A stretch of 64,000 bases of DNA, from the NCBI RefSeq assembly GCF_001936625.1, contig NZ_MSDU01000008.1, forward strand, positions 62,001 through 126,000. Direction: 5' to 3'. The notes beneath the pieces were generated by a model, which did not search any database, had not been told where the DNA came from, and saw only the letters and a program-made list of their open reading frames with translations. Of the stretch, positions 26,470-36,791 are shown in pieces. Source of the stretch: Domibacillus antri. Its GTDB lineage: Bacteria; Bacillota; Bacilli; Bacillales; Domibacillaceae. Position numbers and translations under genes: made by a program. The number at the start of each line of letters is the position of its first letter. The first letter of the stretch is position 1.

Positions 26470-26931
26470 TTATGACGCACTTTCCTGCCATTTTTGCACG
26501 ATGATATTGACAATTTGCTTGGCCTGATTCTCTATTAAAGAATACTTCACCGTATCTTCCATATCGCCGAGCGGAACAGATGGAACCCATATAACTGAAG
26601 CACCCGTTTTTTCTTCTTCCTGTCTCCATGCACTGCCCGACGTAAAAAAGAAAATATGCTTAAATCCCGCAGCTTTAAGCCTTTCCGCCCATTCTGCCGC
26701 ATCGTTTACTTTTTCATCCCGATCCGGCAAATACGCATACGGCGGTGTCACCAGCAGCCGGCCCTTAAATTGTTTTTCAAGAAATGTGACGAGCAGCTGA
26801 ATAAATTCATATTGTTCCGCCGCCTGCGTCATCGCCGGGCTGAAATCCGCCGGGACAACCGGAACAATTGCCGTATCAATGTATTCTTTCTGCTGTAAAA
26901 ATAAAGCGGTATCTTTGCCATTCCAGTTCAT
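26470..26931 (-). CDS. ypiF: YpiF, DUF2487 protein
   Basis: A 153-residue protein beginning MNWNGKDTALFLQQKEYIDT. ATG 26931 has GAGGTG six bases upstream, while longer in-frame starts do not. It is cytosolic, alpha/beta in appearance (IQLLVTFLEKQFKGRLLVTPPY; AASGFKHIFFFTS-like). It always lies between ypiB and qcrA in Bacillus. A role linked to the bc complex is only a guess from context. Confidence 0.82.
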   Translation of the reverse strand: MNWNGKDTALFLQQKEYIDTAIVPVVPADFSPAMTQAAEQYEFIQLLVTFLEKQFKGRLLVTPPYAYLPDRDEKVNDAAEWAERLKAAGFKHIFFFTSGSAWRQEEEKTGASVIWVPSVPLGDMEDTVKYSLIENQAKQIVNIIVQKWQESAS

Positions 26932-27003
26932 TTTCTTCACCTCATTTTTCATCATACACCCGCTATTCTTTCGTTGCAAACATAAGTGCGGTAGCGGAAC
27001 AAA

Positions 27004-27034
27004 AGAAAAACGCCTGTTATTCTCCAGACGTTTT
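27004..27034 (-). terminator. Terminator overlapping the end of ypiB
   Basis: AAAACGTCTG, loop, CAGGCGTTTTTC. The ypiB stop codon lies inside the hairpin. Confidence 0.7.
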
Positions 27035-27580
27035 AATATGCTTTATGAGATCATGCAGCTGCTCTGTCAGCCGCAAAAATTCTTCTTTATCACCACGGTC
27101 AAGCGCCGCATCGATTTTTTCATTGAGCATTTTCCGCTGAAATTCATATACGCTCCATTTCAAGAATTGTTCGGCCAGCTCTTTTTCTTTTTCCGTCAGC
27201 CTTGTCCGCTTCGGCATAAACGGATTTTCCTCACGAACCGCTGCGTATTGATGAGACTGAGGCGCCCCGCGGAATTTCAATTCAATAAAAATATCATCTT
27301 CTTTATTTAAGCGAATATCGTGGAACGATTTTTCCGCATCGGTCGTCATAATGTTATCTTTAAAAAAACGAAACGGGGCACTGTCTACACAGTGTGCCGA
27401 CATAATCATCCCGCGTGGACAGTATTGCGCATCGTCAACAAAATGTACATTTTCCATCAATTGATCGTGGCTCATTAAATAATTTAATATCCAGACAGAT
27501 TCTCTTCTTTTCAGCTGATAATGATTTAAAAACCAGCGGATAAAGTCCTTTTTCTCATGAACGGAAACCGGGGCTGCCAT
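27017..27580 (-). CDS. ypiB: YpiB, UPF0302 protein with IDEAL domain
   Basis: About 187 residues. The N-terminal UPF0302 domain (1-125) contains [20 protein letters not shown]; the C-terminal IDEAL domain (about 140-180) contains [22 protein letters not shown], matching the motif that names that family. The start is one of four consecutive ATG codons; 27580 has the best spacing from GAGGAG. It follows ypiA closely and belongs to its operon. The molecular function is unclear. Confidence 0.85.
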   Translation of the reverse strand: MAAPVSVHEKKDFIRWFLNHYQLKRRESVWILNYLMSHDQLMENVHFVDDAQYCPRGMIMSAHCVDSAPFRFFKDNIMTTDAEKSFHDIRLNKEDDIFIELKFRGAPQSHQYAAVREENPFMPKRTRLTEKEKELAEQFLKWSVYEFQRKMLNEKIDAALDRGDKEEFLRLTEQLHDLIKHIKTSGE

Positions 27581-27604
27581 CATCATCATCTCCTCTGTCA
27601 TTTA

Positions 27605-28870
27605 TTATACATCCATTTTTAATCGGTCGACAACTTCTATCCACTCGTCATTTGCCGGCTCTTCTTTCATCAATAACTCGAATACATGGAGTGCCTCGTT
27701 GCGCTTCCCTTCTTCCAGCATAAAGTAGCCGTATGCTGATAAAAACTCGGTATTTTCTTTTAAAACCGGAAAGAGCTGCGCATATAATTCAGCCGCTTCA
27801 TCGTATTCTTCCAGACGTTCCGCCGCCCGTGCTGCATCCCATAACACAAGTGGTTCCGCACTGCCTGATTCCCGGAATATGGCCGAGATTTCAAGCACAC
27901 CCGGATAATCTTCCTTTTTCATTAACAGCGTATTTAACGCAAGGGCTGCTTCAGTATATTCAGGATCGAGCGCCAATGATTCGCGCAAATGCGATTCAGC
28001 CTCTTCCTCCAGCCCGCTTTTCAGCGCAAGCTTTCCGGCGAGTAAATACAATTCTTTTTGATACGCGTCACGGGCGATACCGGATCTGGCCGCTTCCAGG
28101 GCTGCCTCAATGTCTTCTTCCATTTCATACGCGCGGGCAAGGTGCAGATAAATAGAATGATAGTCCGGGTCCAGTTCCGAAGCTTCCGTTAATTTCATCG
28201 CAGCCGTTTTATACTGCCCGGCCTGATAGGCAGTAAAGCCGTACATAAACAGCGTATCAGGGTCCATTTTTGTATCTAGCGCTTTCTGAAAGTGCGGCAG
28301 ACTTTCTTCAAAAGCTCCGCCAGCACTGTATGCTTCAGCCAGACGCTTATGAATGGATATCCCGGCCATTTCGGTTACATTGGCTTCTAAAAGAAACTCA
28401 TATTGCCGCACCGCCTCCAAAAATTTCCCTTCCTCGAGATATAGTTCCCCGAGTGCAAGCTTAATAATCGGTTCATCCGGCTCTATCCGCTGCGCTTTCA
28501 ATAATTTCTGCTCGCTCACTTCATATAATCCCTGCATTTGATATAAATCTGCCTGGACAAGAAGAGAACGCGTATAAAACGGATCGGTGTCATCGATTTC
28601 ATCTAAAATAAGCACTGCTTCTTCTTCCCGGTCCATTTCGACCAGTGTTTCCGCAAGCAGCAGCGACAGCTCCCCTTCGCCAGGAAATGCTTCAAGCAGC
28701 CGTTCAAAAAGCTGCTGCGCTTCATCTAAAAAACCAAGCTGGAGCAATTGCTCACCCAGCATAAATTGTTCTTCCGCATCGCTGGAGGCGAGCACCTGTT
28801 CATACAGTGAAGACGCTTTGTCCATGTCCCCCTGTTCAAGGTGTGCGATCATTTGTTCCGCATTCGTCAT
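27605..28870 (-). CDS. ypiA: YpiA, tetratricopeptide repeat protein
   Basis: A 421-residue protein made almost wholly of TPR helices, about ten repeats of 34 residues, very acidic (many Glu/Asp). Examples are LLLEANVTEMAGISIHKRLAEAY-like units and ALDPEYTEAALALNTLL. It has no signal or membrane segment, so it is a cytosolic scaffold. Length and position next to aroA and ypiB match B. subtilis YpiA. It has a good promoter of its own upstream. Confidence 0.88.
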   Translation of the reverse strand: MTNAEQMIAHLEQGDMDKASSLYEQVLASSDAEEQFMLGEQLLQLGFLDEAQQLFERLLEAFPGEGELSLLLAETLVEMDREEEAVLILDEIDDTDPFYTRSLLVQADLYQMQGLYEVSEQKLLKAQRIEPDEPIIKLALGELYLEEGKFLEAVRQYEFLLEANVTEMAGISIHKRLAEAYSAGGAFEESLPHFQKALDTKMDPDTLFMYGFTAYQAGQYKTAAMKLTEASELDPDYHSIYLHLARAYEMEEDIEAALEAARSGIARDAYQKELYLLAGKLALKSGLEEEAESHLRESLALDPEYTEAALALNTLLMKKEDYPGVLEISAIFRESGSAEPLVLWDAARAAERLEEYDEAAELYAQLFPVLKENTEFLSAYGYFMLEEGKRNEALHVFELLMKEEPANDEWIEVVDRLKMDV

Positions 28871-28915
28871 CCCTATTCGCCTCTTCTTTCATCATACTTC
28901 ATTGATTGCTTATTT

Positions 28916-28944
28916 ATTTTAATCAAACCGATTCAATCCTTCAA
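28916..28944 (-). promoter_or_regulatory. Predicted sigma-A promoter of ypiA
   Basis: TTGAAG (28944-28939) and TAAAAT (28921-28916), 17 bases apart, about 45 bases before ypiA. Confidence 0.6.
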
Positions 28945-29012
28945 CTTTTTCGTTTTTTCACTTGTATAGGTAATTCTACTTTTTCAGTTCATTTCCTTCT
29001 TTTCACAGAAAG

Positions 29013-29040
29013 GAAAAAACGTCCCCCGAAGAGGACGTTA
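29013..29040 (-). terminator. Terminator of the aromatic supraoperon
   Basis: AACGTCCTC, TTCG loop, GGGGACGTT and T-run, overlapping the aroA stop. It ends the long transcript coming from the folE/hepS side. Confidence 0.85.
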
Positions 29041-30315
29041 TTTCACCAATTGATTCAAATGCTCAAAAAATTCAGGATAAGAAACGGCGATCGCTTCATG
29101 ATCGTCCAGTTCGACTTCTCCATCCGTAATTAAAGAGGCGATCGCCATAACCATACCGATTCGGTGGTCGCCGTGTGATGAAACAGAGCCGCCGTGAAGC
29201 TTCGATTTACCTCGGATGATCATGCCGTCATCTGTCGCTTCAATGTCCGCACCGAGCTTTTTCAATTCATCTACTACTGTATCAATCCGGTTCGTTTCTT
29301 TCACTTTCAATTCTTCCGCATCGCGAATGATCGTATCCCCTTCTGCCTGCGTAGCAAGCAGCGCAATGACCGGAATTTCATCAATCAAACGCGGAATCAG
29401 CGCACCGCTGATTTCCGTTCCTTTTAAATTCGATGTACGAATGGTAATCGTGCCAATCTCTTCACCTTCAGAAGACGTTTTTTCAACTGTCATATCGGCA
29501 CCCATCTGTTTGAATACATCAATAATTCCTGTACGTGTTTCGTTTAGGCCGGTGTTTTCAAGAACGATTTCACTGTTTGGTGCAATTGCAGCTGCAACCA
29601 TAAAAAAAGCGGCAGAAGAAATGTCACCAGGCACATATACATCCGTTCCTTTAAAAGATTGACCGCCTTGAATAATAATACGGTCTTCTTCACGACGAAC
29701 GGTGCCGCCAAACTGTTCAATCATTTTTTCGGTATGATCCCGTGTTGCTTCCGGTTCAATAATGACGGATTCGCCTTCTGCCTGCAGGGCAGCAAAAATG
29801 ACAGCGGATTTCACCTGTGCACTCGCCACCGGCAGCTTATACTCGGTTGTCTGTAACTTTCGTCCGCGAATGGAAAGCGGCGTAAAACGTCCATTGTCCC
29901 GGCCGGCAATATCAGCACCCATTGATGCAAGCGGCACAGTGACCCGATCCATTGGCCGTCTTGCAATCGATTCATCCCCAATCATGACCGAATGGAACGG
30001 ACGGCCGGCGAGAATACCGAGCATAAGGCGCGTCGTTGTCCCGGAGTTGCCAGTGTCCAGGATCGATGACGGCTCTTTTAATCCATCCCAGCCTGCGCCG
30101 TGCACGATAATTTCTTCGTCTGTTTCCTCGATTTTTACACCGAGTTTACGGAAGCAGTCTATCGTGCTTAAACAGTCTTCCCCTTTTAAAAAATGGCGGA
30201 TGACTGTTTTCCCTTCTGCCAGCGCACCGAACATAATCGAACGGTGGGAGATCGATTTATCGCCCGGCACTTCAATTTTTCCGCCAAGAGACGGCTGTTT
30301 GAAATTCAGTTTCAT
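29038..30315 (-). CDS. aroA: EPSP synthase (3-phosphoshikimate 1-carboxyvinyltransferase)
   Basis: A 425-residue enzyme joining shikimate-3-phosphate and PEP (called aroE in B. subtilis). The N-terminal [12 protein letters not shown], the [13 protein letters not shown] motif (about 88-100), [10 protein letters not shown] and the VKETNRID segment are complete, as is the SHGDHRIGM end. In the glyphosate-contact loop the Gly is followed by Asn-Ser-Gly-Thr, the usual class II-type arrangement for Bacillus. It is the last gene of the supraoperon, 16 bases after tyrA. Confidence 0.96.
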   Translation of the reverse strand: MKLNFKQPSLGGKIEVPGDKSISHRSIMFGALAEGKTVIRHFLKGEDCLSTIDCFRKLGVKIEETDEEIIVHGAGWDGLKEPSSILDTGNSGTTTRLMLGILAGRPFHSVMIGDESIARRPMDRVTVPLASMGADIAGRDNGRFTPLSIRGRKLQTTEYKLPVASAQVKSAVIFAALQAEGESVIIEPEATRDHTEKMIEQFGGTVRREEDRIIIQGGQSFKGTDVYVPGDISSAAFFMVAAAIAPNSEIVLENTGLNETRTGIIDVFKQMGADMTVEKTSSEGEEIGTITIRTSNLKGTEISGALIPRLIDEIPVIALLATQAEGDTIIRDAEELKVKETNRIDTVVDELKKLGADIEATDDGMIIRGKSKLHGGSVSSHGDHRIGMVMAIASLITDGEVELDDHEAIAVSYPEFFEHLNQLVK

Positions 30316-30331
30316 CTATTCTTACCCCCTC

Positions 30332-31435
30332 TTATGCTAAAAATAAGTCGTAAGTCGTTTTTTGTTCAATGCAGTTTTTCGCCCGCAGGCGGTCCTTTTC
30401 ATTTTGAAAGCTGATGACGAGAATCCCGTATACATCATCACGTGTTTCCATAATGCGGATGTTGGTAATGCTGATCCGTTCTTCAGCCAAATAGCCGGTT
30501 AATTCAGAGATGACCCCGGGATAATCAGGCACATCCACGTACAACTCATAAAAAGCCGGAATCGCTCCCTGGGATCGGGCCGGCAGTGAGTCGCGGAATG
30601 TTTTTGCATCGTCAAAGTAGCGGTATAATCCTTCCTCGTCTTCCCTCTCTAAAATCGACAGGACGTCATTCATTTCATCACGCCAGTCTGAAAGCAAAGA
30701 AAGCAAAATATCTTTATTGTGAAGCGAAATGTCTTTCCACATTTCAGGATTAGAGGAGGCAATGCGCGTAATATCGCGAAACCCGCCGGCAGCGAGCCGT
30801 TCAATCAGCGGGTTGTCGCGATTAAATTTCCGCGCCTGATGAACAAGTGATGCCGCAATAATATGCGGGAAATGACTGATTACACCGGTTATTTCATCGT
30901 GCTGTTCCGCCGTTACTTCCAGTATTTTGGCGCGCGTGCCCTCGAGCCATTTTTTCAGAATCGCAACGTGTTTTTCTTCCGCAGCGCCTCCAGGTGTCAG
31001 CAAATAAAACGCATTTTCAAACAACAGTTCTTTGGAGGCAGCAACACCGCTCTTATGTGATCCTGCCATCGGGTGACCGCCGATAAACGCGATACCGCGG
31101 TCTTCTAAAACGCGTGCCCGCTTCATAATGCGGCTTTTCGTACTGCCGGTGTCGGTAATTAACACCCCTTCTTTTAATGGAAGTGATGCAAGATGCTCAA
31201 TCATGCGCTCTGTCTGCAGGACGGGAACGGCAATCATTATTAAATCCGCCGCCGCTGCACCTGCTTCAAATGAGGCAGCTTTTTCATCAATAATATTGAG
31301 CGCTTCCGCAAGTCCGAGCTCTGATTCACGCAAATCAAACCCGGTAATATGTGCTTGCGGGTGCGCTTTTTTTACCGCCTTGGCGAGTGAGCCGCCAATC
31401 AAGCCGAGGCCGGCGATAAACACATTTCCTCTCAT
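30332..31435 (-). CDS. tyrA: Prephenate dehydrogenase TyrA
   Basis: A 367-residue NAD-dependent enzyme of tyrosine synthesis. The Rossmann motif GLGLIGGSLAK begins at residue 9. Catalytic GGHPMAGSHKSG and GVISHFPHIIAASL follow. A C-terminal ACT domain (about 295-367, PDYPGVISELTGYLAEERI) should bind tyrosine as feedback inhibitor. It lies between hisC and aroA as in B. subtilis. Confidence 0.95.
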   Translation of the reverse strand: MRGNVFIAGLGLIGGSLAKAVKKAHPQAHITGFDLRESELGLAEALNIIDEKAASFEAGAAAADLIMIAVPVLQTERMIEHLASLPLKEGVLITDTGSTKSRIMKRARVLEDRGIAFIGGHPMAGSHKSGVAASKELLFENAFYLLTPGGAAEEKHVAILKKWLEGTRAKILEVTAEQHDEITGVISHFPHIIAASLVHQARKFNRDNPLIERLAAGGFRDITRIASSNPEMWKDISLHNKDILLSLLSDWRDEMNDVLSILEREDEEGLYRYFDDAKTFRDSLPARSQGAIPAFYELYVDVPDYPGVISELTGYLAEERISITNIRIMETRDDVYGILVISFQNEKDRLRAKNCIEQKTTYDLFLA

Positions 31436-31451
31436 TTCGGCGTGACACCTT

Positions 31452-32549
31452 CTATCTTTTCACAGTTTCTGTTAAAAAGCTTTTCATCGCTTTCATGACG
31501 CCTTCGTTTTGTTCTTTTGAGCCGACTGTCACGCGCACAGTCCCCGGGAAGCCCAGGGCAGCACCTGAGCGGACGATATATCCTTTCGACATTAAATATT
31601 CAAACAGTTCGTTGCTGTCGCATTTAAAATCGATCAAAATAAAGTTCGCTTCAGATGGATAATAATTCAAGTTTTCTTCTCGGCAAAACGCGTAAAACTG
31701 TTCGAGCCCCGCTTTGTTTTCCGTCCGGCACATTTCAATGAAAGACTGATCATTGATAGCCGCCGCTGCTGCTTTTTGACCAAGGGAGTTTACATTAAAC
31801 GGTTCACGGACCGGGTCAAGCTGTGCAATCAATGACTCATCCGCAAATCCGTAACCAACGCGGAATGCCGCAAGGCCATATATTTTTGAAAATGTACGAA
31901 GAACAATCACGTTTTTATATTGTTTCACGATCTCAAGCGCATCATAATAGTCATCCGCCGTCACGTATTCATAATACGCTTCATCCAGCACAACAAAGAC
32001 ATCCTCCGGCACGCGGTCTAAAAATGAGCGCAGTTGACTGTCTGTTATGTGAATGCCGGTCGGGTTGTTCGGACTGCACAGCCAGACGATCGCTGTGTTT
32101 TCATCGATCACATCCGCCATTTTGTCCAAGTCATGTGCGCCGTCCACTAGCTCCACTTCTCTTACTTCTGCTCCTTCGACAACCGCATTGTGACGGTACT
32201 GAGGAAACGTTGGTGTTGCCATTACCGTATTTTTACCAGGTTCAAGCATCGCACGGGAAATCATTAAAATGATTTCATCAGAGCCATTGCCGAAAATGAG
32301 CTGTTTTTCATCAAGGTTTAAAAATTCAGCAAGTACGGTACGAAGACTTCCTGTATATCCATCCGGATAAATCGCGAATGAATCAGCATATGATCGAATG
32401 CATTCTCTCACTTTTTCAGATGAACCAAACGGATTTTCGTTCGATGCAAGCTTGACGACTTCCTTCAGGCCATACGCTTTTTTCACTTCATCTGTTGTCC
32501 GGCCCGGCTGATATGCTTTTAAATTCAACATTTGCTCTTTCCACTTCAT
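31452..32549 (-). CDS. hisC: Histidinol-phosphate/aromatic aminotransferase HisC
   Basis: A 365-residue PLP aminotransferase that in Bacillus serves histidine and also tyrosine and phenylalanine synthesis, which explains its place among aro genes. The family motifs KLASNENPFG, SPNNPTGI, DEAYYEYV, the PLP lysine in LRTFSKIYGLAAFRVGYG, and the C-terminal VRVTVGS are present. In B. subtilis the trp operon lies immediately upstream, after aroH. Here the gap to aroH is 17 bases. Confidence 0.95.
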   Translation of the reverse strand: MKWKEQMLNLKAYQPGRTTDEVKKAYGLKEVVKLASNENPFGSSEKVRECIRSYADSFAIYPDGYTGSLRTVLAEFLNLDEKQLIFGNGSDEIILMISRAMLEPGKNTVMATPTFPQYRHNAVVEGAEVREVELVDGAHDLDKMADVIDENTAIVWLCSPNNPTGIHITDSQLRSFLDRVPEDVFVVLDEAYYEYVTADDYYDALEIVKQYKNVIVLRTFSKIYGLAAFRVGYGFADESLIAQLDPVREPFNVNSLGQKAAAAAINDQSFIEMCRTENKAGLEQFYAFCREENLNYYPSEANFILIDFKCDSNELFEYLMSKGYIVRSGAALGFPGTVRVTVGSKEQNEGVMKAMKSFLTETVKR

Positions 32550-32566
32550 ACGATTAAAGTCCCCTT

Positions 32567-32938
32567 TCAGTTTGTCGACTGCTGCAAGTCAGGGCGCAAA
32601 ACGACTGCGCCTTCTAAATATACGTGCTGAATCTCTTTTTGCGATGCGTCAGTGTTCACATGCATCATGATGCGAATGCATTTCTCCAAGCCGCCTTGGA
32701 CAGCCAGTTCCTGCATACACATCACCGGAACATTTTCCCATCCTTTCAGTTCGCGCAGGGCGCGTGCCGGAAACATGGCGTCCAGGTCGTTGGTCGCTGA
32801 AATAAAGGCCGAGCACACATTTTCAGGCTCAATGTTGTTTTTTTCAATCATTTCAGCAATCAGGCGCTCGGTGGCCTGAACCATTTCCACACCGTCATTT
32901 TGTTTAACCGTGACCGCACCTCGAATTCCTCTTACCAC
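32567..32938 (-). CDS. aroH: Chorismate mutase AroH
   Basis: A 123-residue trimeric chorismate mutase of the AroH class, converting chorismate to prephenate. Active-site residues are visible in MVRGIRGAVTVKQND (Arg 7), the SAFISATNDLDAMFPARA region (Arg 90-like and Cys/Ser 75 neighbourhood) and YLEGAVVLRPDL. It overlaps aroB by seven bases. It is followed directly by hisC. Confidence 0.95.
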   Translation of the reverse strand: MVRGIRGAVTVKQNDGVEMVQATERLIAEMIEKNNIEPENVCSAFISATNDLDAMFPARALRELKGWENVPVMCMQELAVQGGLEKCIRIMMHVNTDASQKEIQHVYLEGAVVLRPDLQQSTN

Positions 32939-34026
32939 TTGACAGCCTCCTTCCGAAATTGTTCATCGATTTTTTGTAATTCTTCTTTCGTCATATCCGT
33001 CACATAAGGTTCGCCAATTTTGGAAAGCAAAACGAAACGAACTGTGCCTCCGTATGCTTTTTTATCACGTGTCATGACCTCGTATATGTCATTAAATGAA
33101 AACATTGTGCCTGATTCCACCGGGTAACCGGCTGTTTTCAGCCATTTTGCAAACGCCGGAATATCGAATGACAGTCCATTTTTGGCAGCAGATGCATAAA
33201 GAGCAAAAATCATACCGCATGCGACCGCTTCTCCGTGTGCCACATTGCCATAGCCTGACAACGCTTCTACTGCATGACCATATGTATGCCCGAAGTTCAA
33301 ATACGCTCTCACACCCGTTTCAAGCTCATCCTCTTTCACGATAGATCCCTTTATTTCAATACCGCGTTTCAGACAATATTCCAGAAAGGAACCGGACATA
33401 TCGGACGCATTGTTCACACTTGAACGAATGTCTTCATAAAGTGAAGGGTCCGCAATGAGCGCATGTTTAATGACTTCCGCAAAACCGCTTCTCGTTTCTT
33501 TTTCCGACAAAGATTGTAAAAATAATGTGTCAAAGATGACAGCTTCCGGCTGATGAAAAGCGCCGATCATGTTTTTGCCGAGCGGATGATTGACAGCCGT
33601 TTTGCCGCCGACTGCACTGTCATGGGCAAGAATCGTCGTCGGTACTTGAATAAACGGAATACCGCGCATATAGGCTGCCGCACAAAAACCGGCCAGATCA
33701 CCGCATGCGCCGCCGCCAAAGGCAACGACGAGCGAGCGGCGGTCAAGTGAGCACTCCAGCATCCGCGTTAAACATTGTTCAAACACGCCAAATGACTTTG
33801 CGGATTCACCCGCCGGCACGTTATGCCAATCTGCCGGAATATCACTTGGCAAGGCAGCTTCCAGACGCACGCCATGCAGCGCACGCACCGATTCATCGGC
33901 AATAATAAACAGGCGTGTCGGCTTTTTATCCATTTCATCTAAAAATGAAGTGATCGTTTCGACTGCTCTTTCACCGATGACAACAGGATATGTTTTTGCA
34001 GCTGTTTCAATCATCACCCGGTTCAT
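32932..34026 (-). CDS. aroB: 3-dehydroquinate synthase AroB
   Basis: A 364-residue zinc- and NAD-dependent enzyme, the second step of the shikimate pathway. It has FGGGACGDLAGFCAA (NAD binding), TTILAHDSAVGGKTAVNH, the metal ligands in LNFGHTYGHAVEAL and HGEAVACGM. It is three bases from aroC and overlaps aroH. Length is normal. Confidence 0.96.
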   Translation of the reverse strand: MNRVMIETAAKTYPVVIGERAVETITSFLDEMDKKPTRLFIIADESVRALHGVRLEAALPSDIPADWHNVPAGESAKSFGVFEQCLTRMLECSLDRRSLVVAFGGGACGDLAGFCAAAYMRGIPFIQVPTTILAHDSAVGGKTAVNHPLGKNMIGAFHQPEAVIFDTLFLQSLSEKETRSGFAEVIKHALIADPSLYEDIRSSVNNASDMSGSFLEYCLKRGIEIKGSIVKEDELETGVRAYLNFGHTYGHAVEALSGYGNVAHGEAVACGMIFALYASAAKNGLSFDIPAFAKWLKTAGYPVESGTMFSFNDIYEVMTRDKKAYGGTVRFVLLSKIGEPYVTDMTKEELQKIDEQFRKEAVKW

Positions 34027-34029
34027 TCA

Positions 34030-35205
34030 TCAAAACCCCTTTGCGTACTGTTTATGTTCCTCAACCTGACGAATAAGTGCATCCATCCGGTCACCATTAA
34101 ACTGCTCTAAAATGGCCTGCGCCAGCTCCCACGCAACAGCAGCTTCAGCAACGACTGCCGCCGCCGGCACCGCACAGCTGTCCGAACGCTCAATACTGGC
34201 GGTAAATGTTTCTTTCGTATCAATATCGACGCTCTCAAGCGGCTTGTAAAGCGTCGGAATCGGCTTCATTACGCCGCGGACAACAATTGGCATGCCATTT
34301 GTCATACCGCCTTCAAATCCGCCGAGACGATTCGTTTTCCGGTAAAAGCCCTTCTCTTCATTCCAGGCAATTTCATCATGCACTTCACTGCCAAATTTAC
34401 GGGCTGCTTCAAAACCGATTCCGATTTCTACTCCCTTAAAGGCATTAATACTGACGATGGCAGCTGCGACTTTCGCGTCGAGCTTTCGGTCGTAATGAAC
34501 GTAGCTGCCGACACCAATCGGCATGCCTTCCGCGATCACTTCCACGACGCCGCCGATCGAATCACCGTTTTTCTTCGCGTTGTCAATCGCTTCGATCATT
34601 TTCTGTGCCGCATCTTCATCTAAGCAGCGGACAGATGATTCTTCGCTGCGCTTCTGCAGTTCCTGAATGGAGTCGAACGTGATGTTTTCCGCACGGATGC
34701 CGCCGATTTCGATGACGTGCGAAGCTATTTCAATACCAAGCAGTTTTAACAATTTCTTCGCCGCGGCACCCGCTGCTACGCGCACCGTTGTTTCACGTGC
34801 AGATGAACGTTCAAGCACATTACGCATGTCGCGGTGTCCGTATTTAATCCCGCCGTTTAAATCAGCGTGACCCGGACGCGGTCGTGTTATTTTGCGTTTT
34901 ATTTCTTCCGCCGCTTCTTCCCCATCCAGCGGCTCGATCCCCATAATCTTCGTCCAATGCTTCCAGTCGTCATTTTCAACGACAAGCGTAACCGGAGAAC
35001 CAAGCGTCTGGCCATGGCGCACACCCGATTTTATGGCAACCAAATCTTTTTCAATTTGCATACGGCGGCCGCGGCCATGCCCTTTTTGACGTCGCAGCAG
35101 ATCTGTGTTAATGTCCTCTGCCAGAAGCTCCATTCCGGCCGGAAGCCCTTCAATAATCGCCGTCAACTGCGGCCCGTGTGATTCCCCTGCTGTTAAATAT
35201 CTCAT
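34030..35205 (-). CDS. aroC: Chorismate synthase AroC
   Basis: A 391-residue enzyme turning EPSP into chorismate with reduced FMN (named aroF in B. subtilis). Signatures are [18 protein letters not shown] at the start, the [14 protein letters not shown] segment, [16 protein letters not shown] and [15 protein letters not shown]. Its start is preceded by GGGAGCAGGG. It opens the aroC-aroB-aroH-hisC-tyrA-aroA run, and a possible promoter lies upstream. Confidence 0.96.
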   Translation of the reverse strand: MRYLTAGESHGPQLTAIIEGLPAGMELLAEDINTDLLRRQKGHGRGRRMQIEKDLVAIKSGVRHGQTLGSPVTLVVENDDWKHWTKIMGIEPLDGEEAAEEIKRKITRPRPGHADLNGGIKYGHRDMRNVLERSSARETTVRVAAGAAAKKLLKLLGIEIASHVIEIGGIRAENITFDSIQELQKRSEESSVRCLDEDAAQKMIEAIDNAKKNGDSIGGVVEVIAEGMPIGVGSYVHYDRKLDAKVAAAIVSINAFKGVEIGIGFEAARKFGSEVHDEIAWNEEKGFYRKTNRLGGFEGGMTNGMPIVVRGVMKPIPTLYKPLESVDIDTKETFTASIERSDSCAVPAAAVVAEAAVAWELAQAILEQFNGDRMDALIRQVEEHKQYAKGF

Positions 35206-35244
35206 TTCCCTGCTCCCTTCAGTACGTTAAAGCGGTTATGTACT

Positions 35245-35253
35245 ACTATATCA
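35245..35253 (-). promoter_or_regulatory. Possible extended -10 promoter of aroC
   Basis: TGATATAGT (35253-35245) is an extended -10 with only a weak -35 (GTTCCA 35273-35268). The region just upstream has the palindrome AAACAGCTGTTT (35279-35290). Confidence 0.4.
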
Positions 35254-35299
35254 TATTTTATTTTTTATGGAACAGCCGAAACAGCTGTTTTTGAGAATT

Positions 35300-35329
35300 T
35301 TATCACAATTCCGTGTTTATTTGTGACAA
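35300..35329. repeat. Inverted repeat upstream of aroC
   Basis: TTATCACAA, twelve bases, TTGTGACAA: arms matching at 8 of 9 positions. It lies between the cheR terminator and the possible aroC promoter. The binder is unknown. Confidence 0.4.
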
Positions 35330-35333
35330 ATTT

Positions 35334-35354
35334 AAAAAGCCGGTACTGCCGGCT

Positions 35355-35356
<2 letters not shown>
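35334..35356 (-). terminator. Terminator of cheR
   Basis: AAAGCCGGCAGTACCGGCTTTTT hairpin: arms AAAGCCGG and CCGGCTTT, at the cheR stop. It separates ndk/cheR from aroC, unlike a fully continuous supraoperon. Confidence 0.85.
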
Positions 35357-36146
<790 letters not shown>

Positions 36147-36204
36147 TCAGCCAGTCTTATTTTTATTATAGCTGATTAACGGAATAGAAGCGGTACTATT
36201 TTCA

Positions 36205-36241
36205 TAAAAAAAGCTTTTGACCTTATAAAAGGCCAAAAGCT
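36205..36241 (-). terminator. Terminator of ndk
   Basis: AGCTTTTGGCC, loop, GGTCAAAAGCTTTTTTT just after the ndk stop. Confidence 0.85.
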
Positions 36242-36249
36242 GCTATACA

Positions 36250-36696
36250 TTAATAAACCCATTCAGAACCGGACTTATTGTAATCTGTCAATTCTTCTTC
36301 TTTAAAGAAAATACCGATTTCACGAACAGCACTTTCGGGAGAATCTGAACCGTGAATGACATTTTTGCCGACATTAACTGCGTAATCACCGCGGATTGTT
36401 GCCGGTGCCGCATCTTTCGGATTTGTTGATCCCATCATTTGACGCGCTGTCGCAATGACATTTTCACCTTCCCATACCATTGCAAATACCGGGCCTGATG
36501 TAATGAAATCAACAAGTTCGCCGAAGAAAGGGCGTTCTTTATGCTCGCCATAATGCTGTTCCGCTGTCTCACGTGATACCTGCATTAATTTTGCGCCGAC
36601 AAGACGAAATCCTTTTTTCTCAAAGCGTGCAGTGATTTCACCGATTAACCCGCGCTGTACGCCATCCGGTTTAATCATCAAGTATGTTTTTTCCAT
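36250..36696 (-). CDS. ndk: Nucleoside diphosphate kinase Ndk
   Basis: A 148-residue kinase equalising nucleoside di- and triphosphate pools through a phospho-histidine. The catalytic His is in [12 protein letters not shown] (about 115). [15 protein letters not shown] and the [11 protein letters not shown]-type loop ([12 protein letters not shown]) are intact. It lies between hepT and cheR as in B. subtilis and has its own promoter with a palindromic -35. Confidence 0.97.
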   Translation of the reverse strand: MEKTYLMIKPDGVQRGLIGEITARFEKKGFRLVGAKLMQVSRETAEQHYGEHKERPFFGELVDFITSGPVFAMVWEGENVIATARQMMGSTNPKDAAPATIRGDYAVNVGKNVIHGSDSPESAVREIGIFFKEEELTDYNKSGSEWVY

Positions 36697-36745
36697 TTTT
36701 CACCACTCCTGTTTTATGTATACCGCTTACATGCGGACATGATGA

Positions 36746-36774
36746 ATCGTATCATTTTCATTGTAAATTTACAA
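36746..36774 (-). promoter_or_regulatory. Predicted ndk promoter with palindromic -35 region
   Basis: TTGTAA (36774-36769) and TACGAT (36751-36746), 17 bases apart. The -35 is half of a perfect 14-base palindrome TTGTAAATTTACAA (36761-36774). Confidence 0.5.
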
Positions 36775-36791
36775 CGCTTTCATGGAAAAAA

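Noticed and set aside
27733-28155. A 140-codon plus-strand frame inside ypiA
   Set aside because: It is a mirror of the TPR gene, with Pro/His-rich nonsense composition and no start signal.
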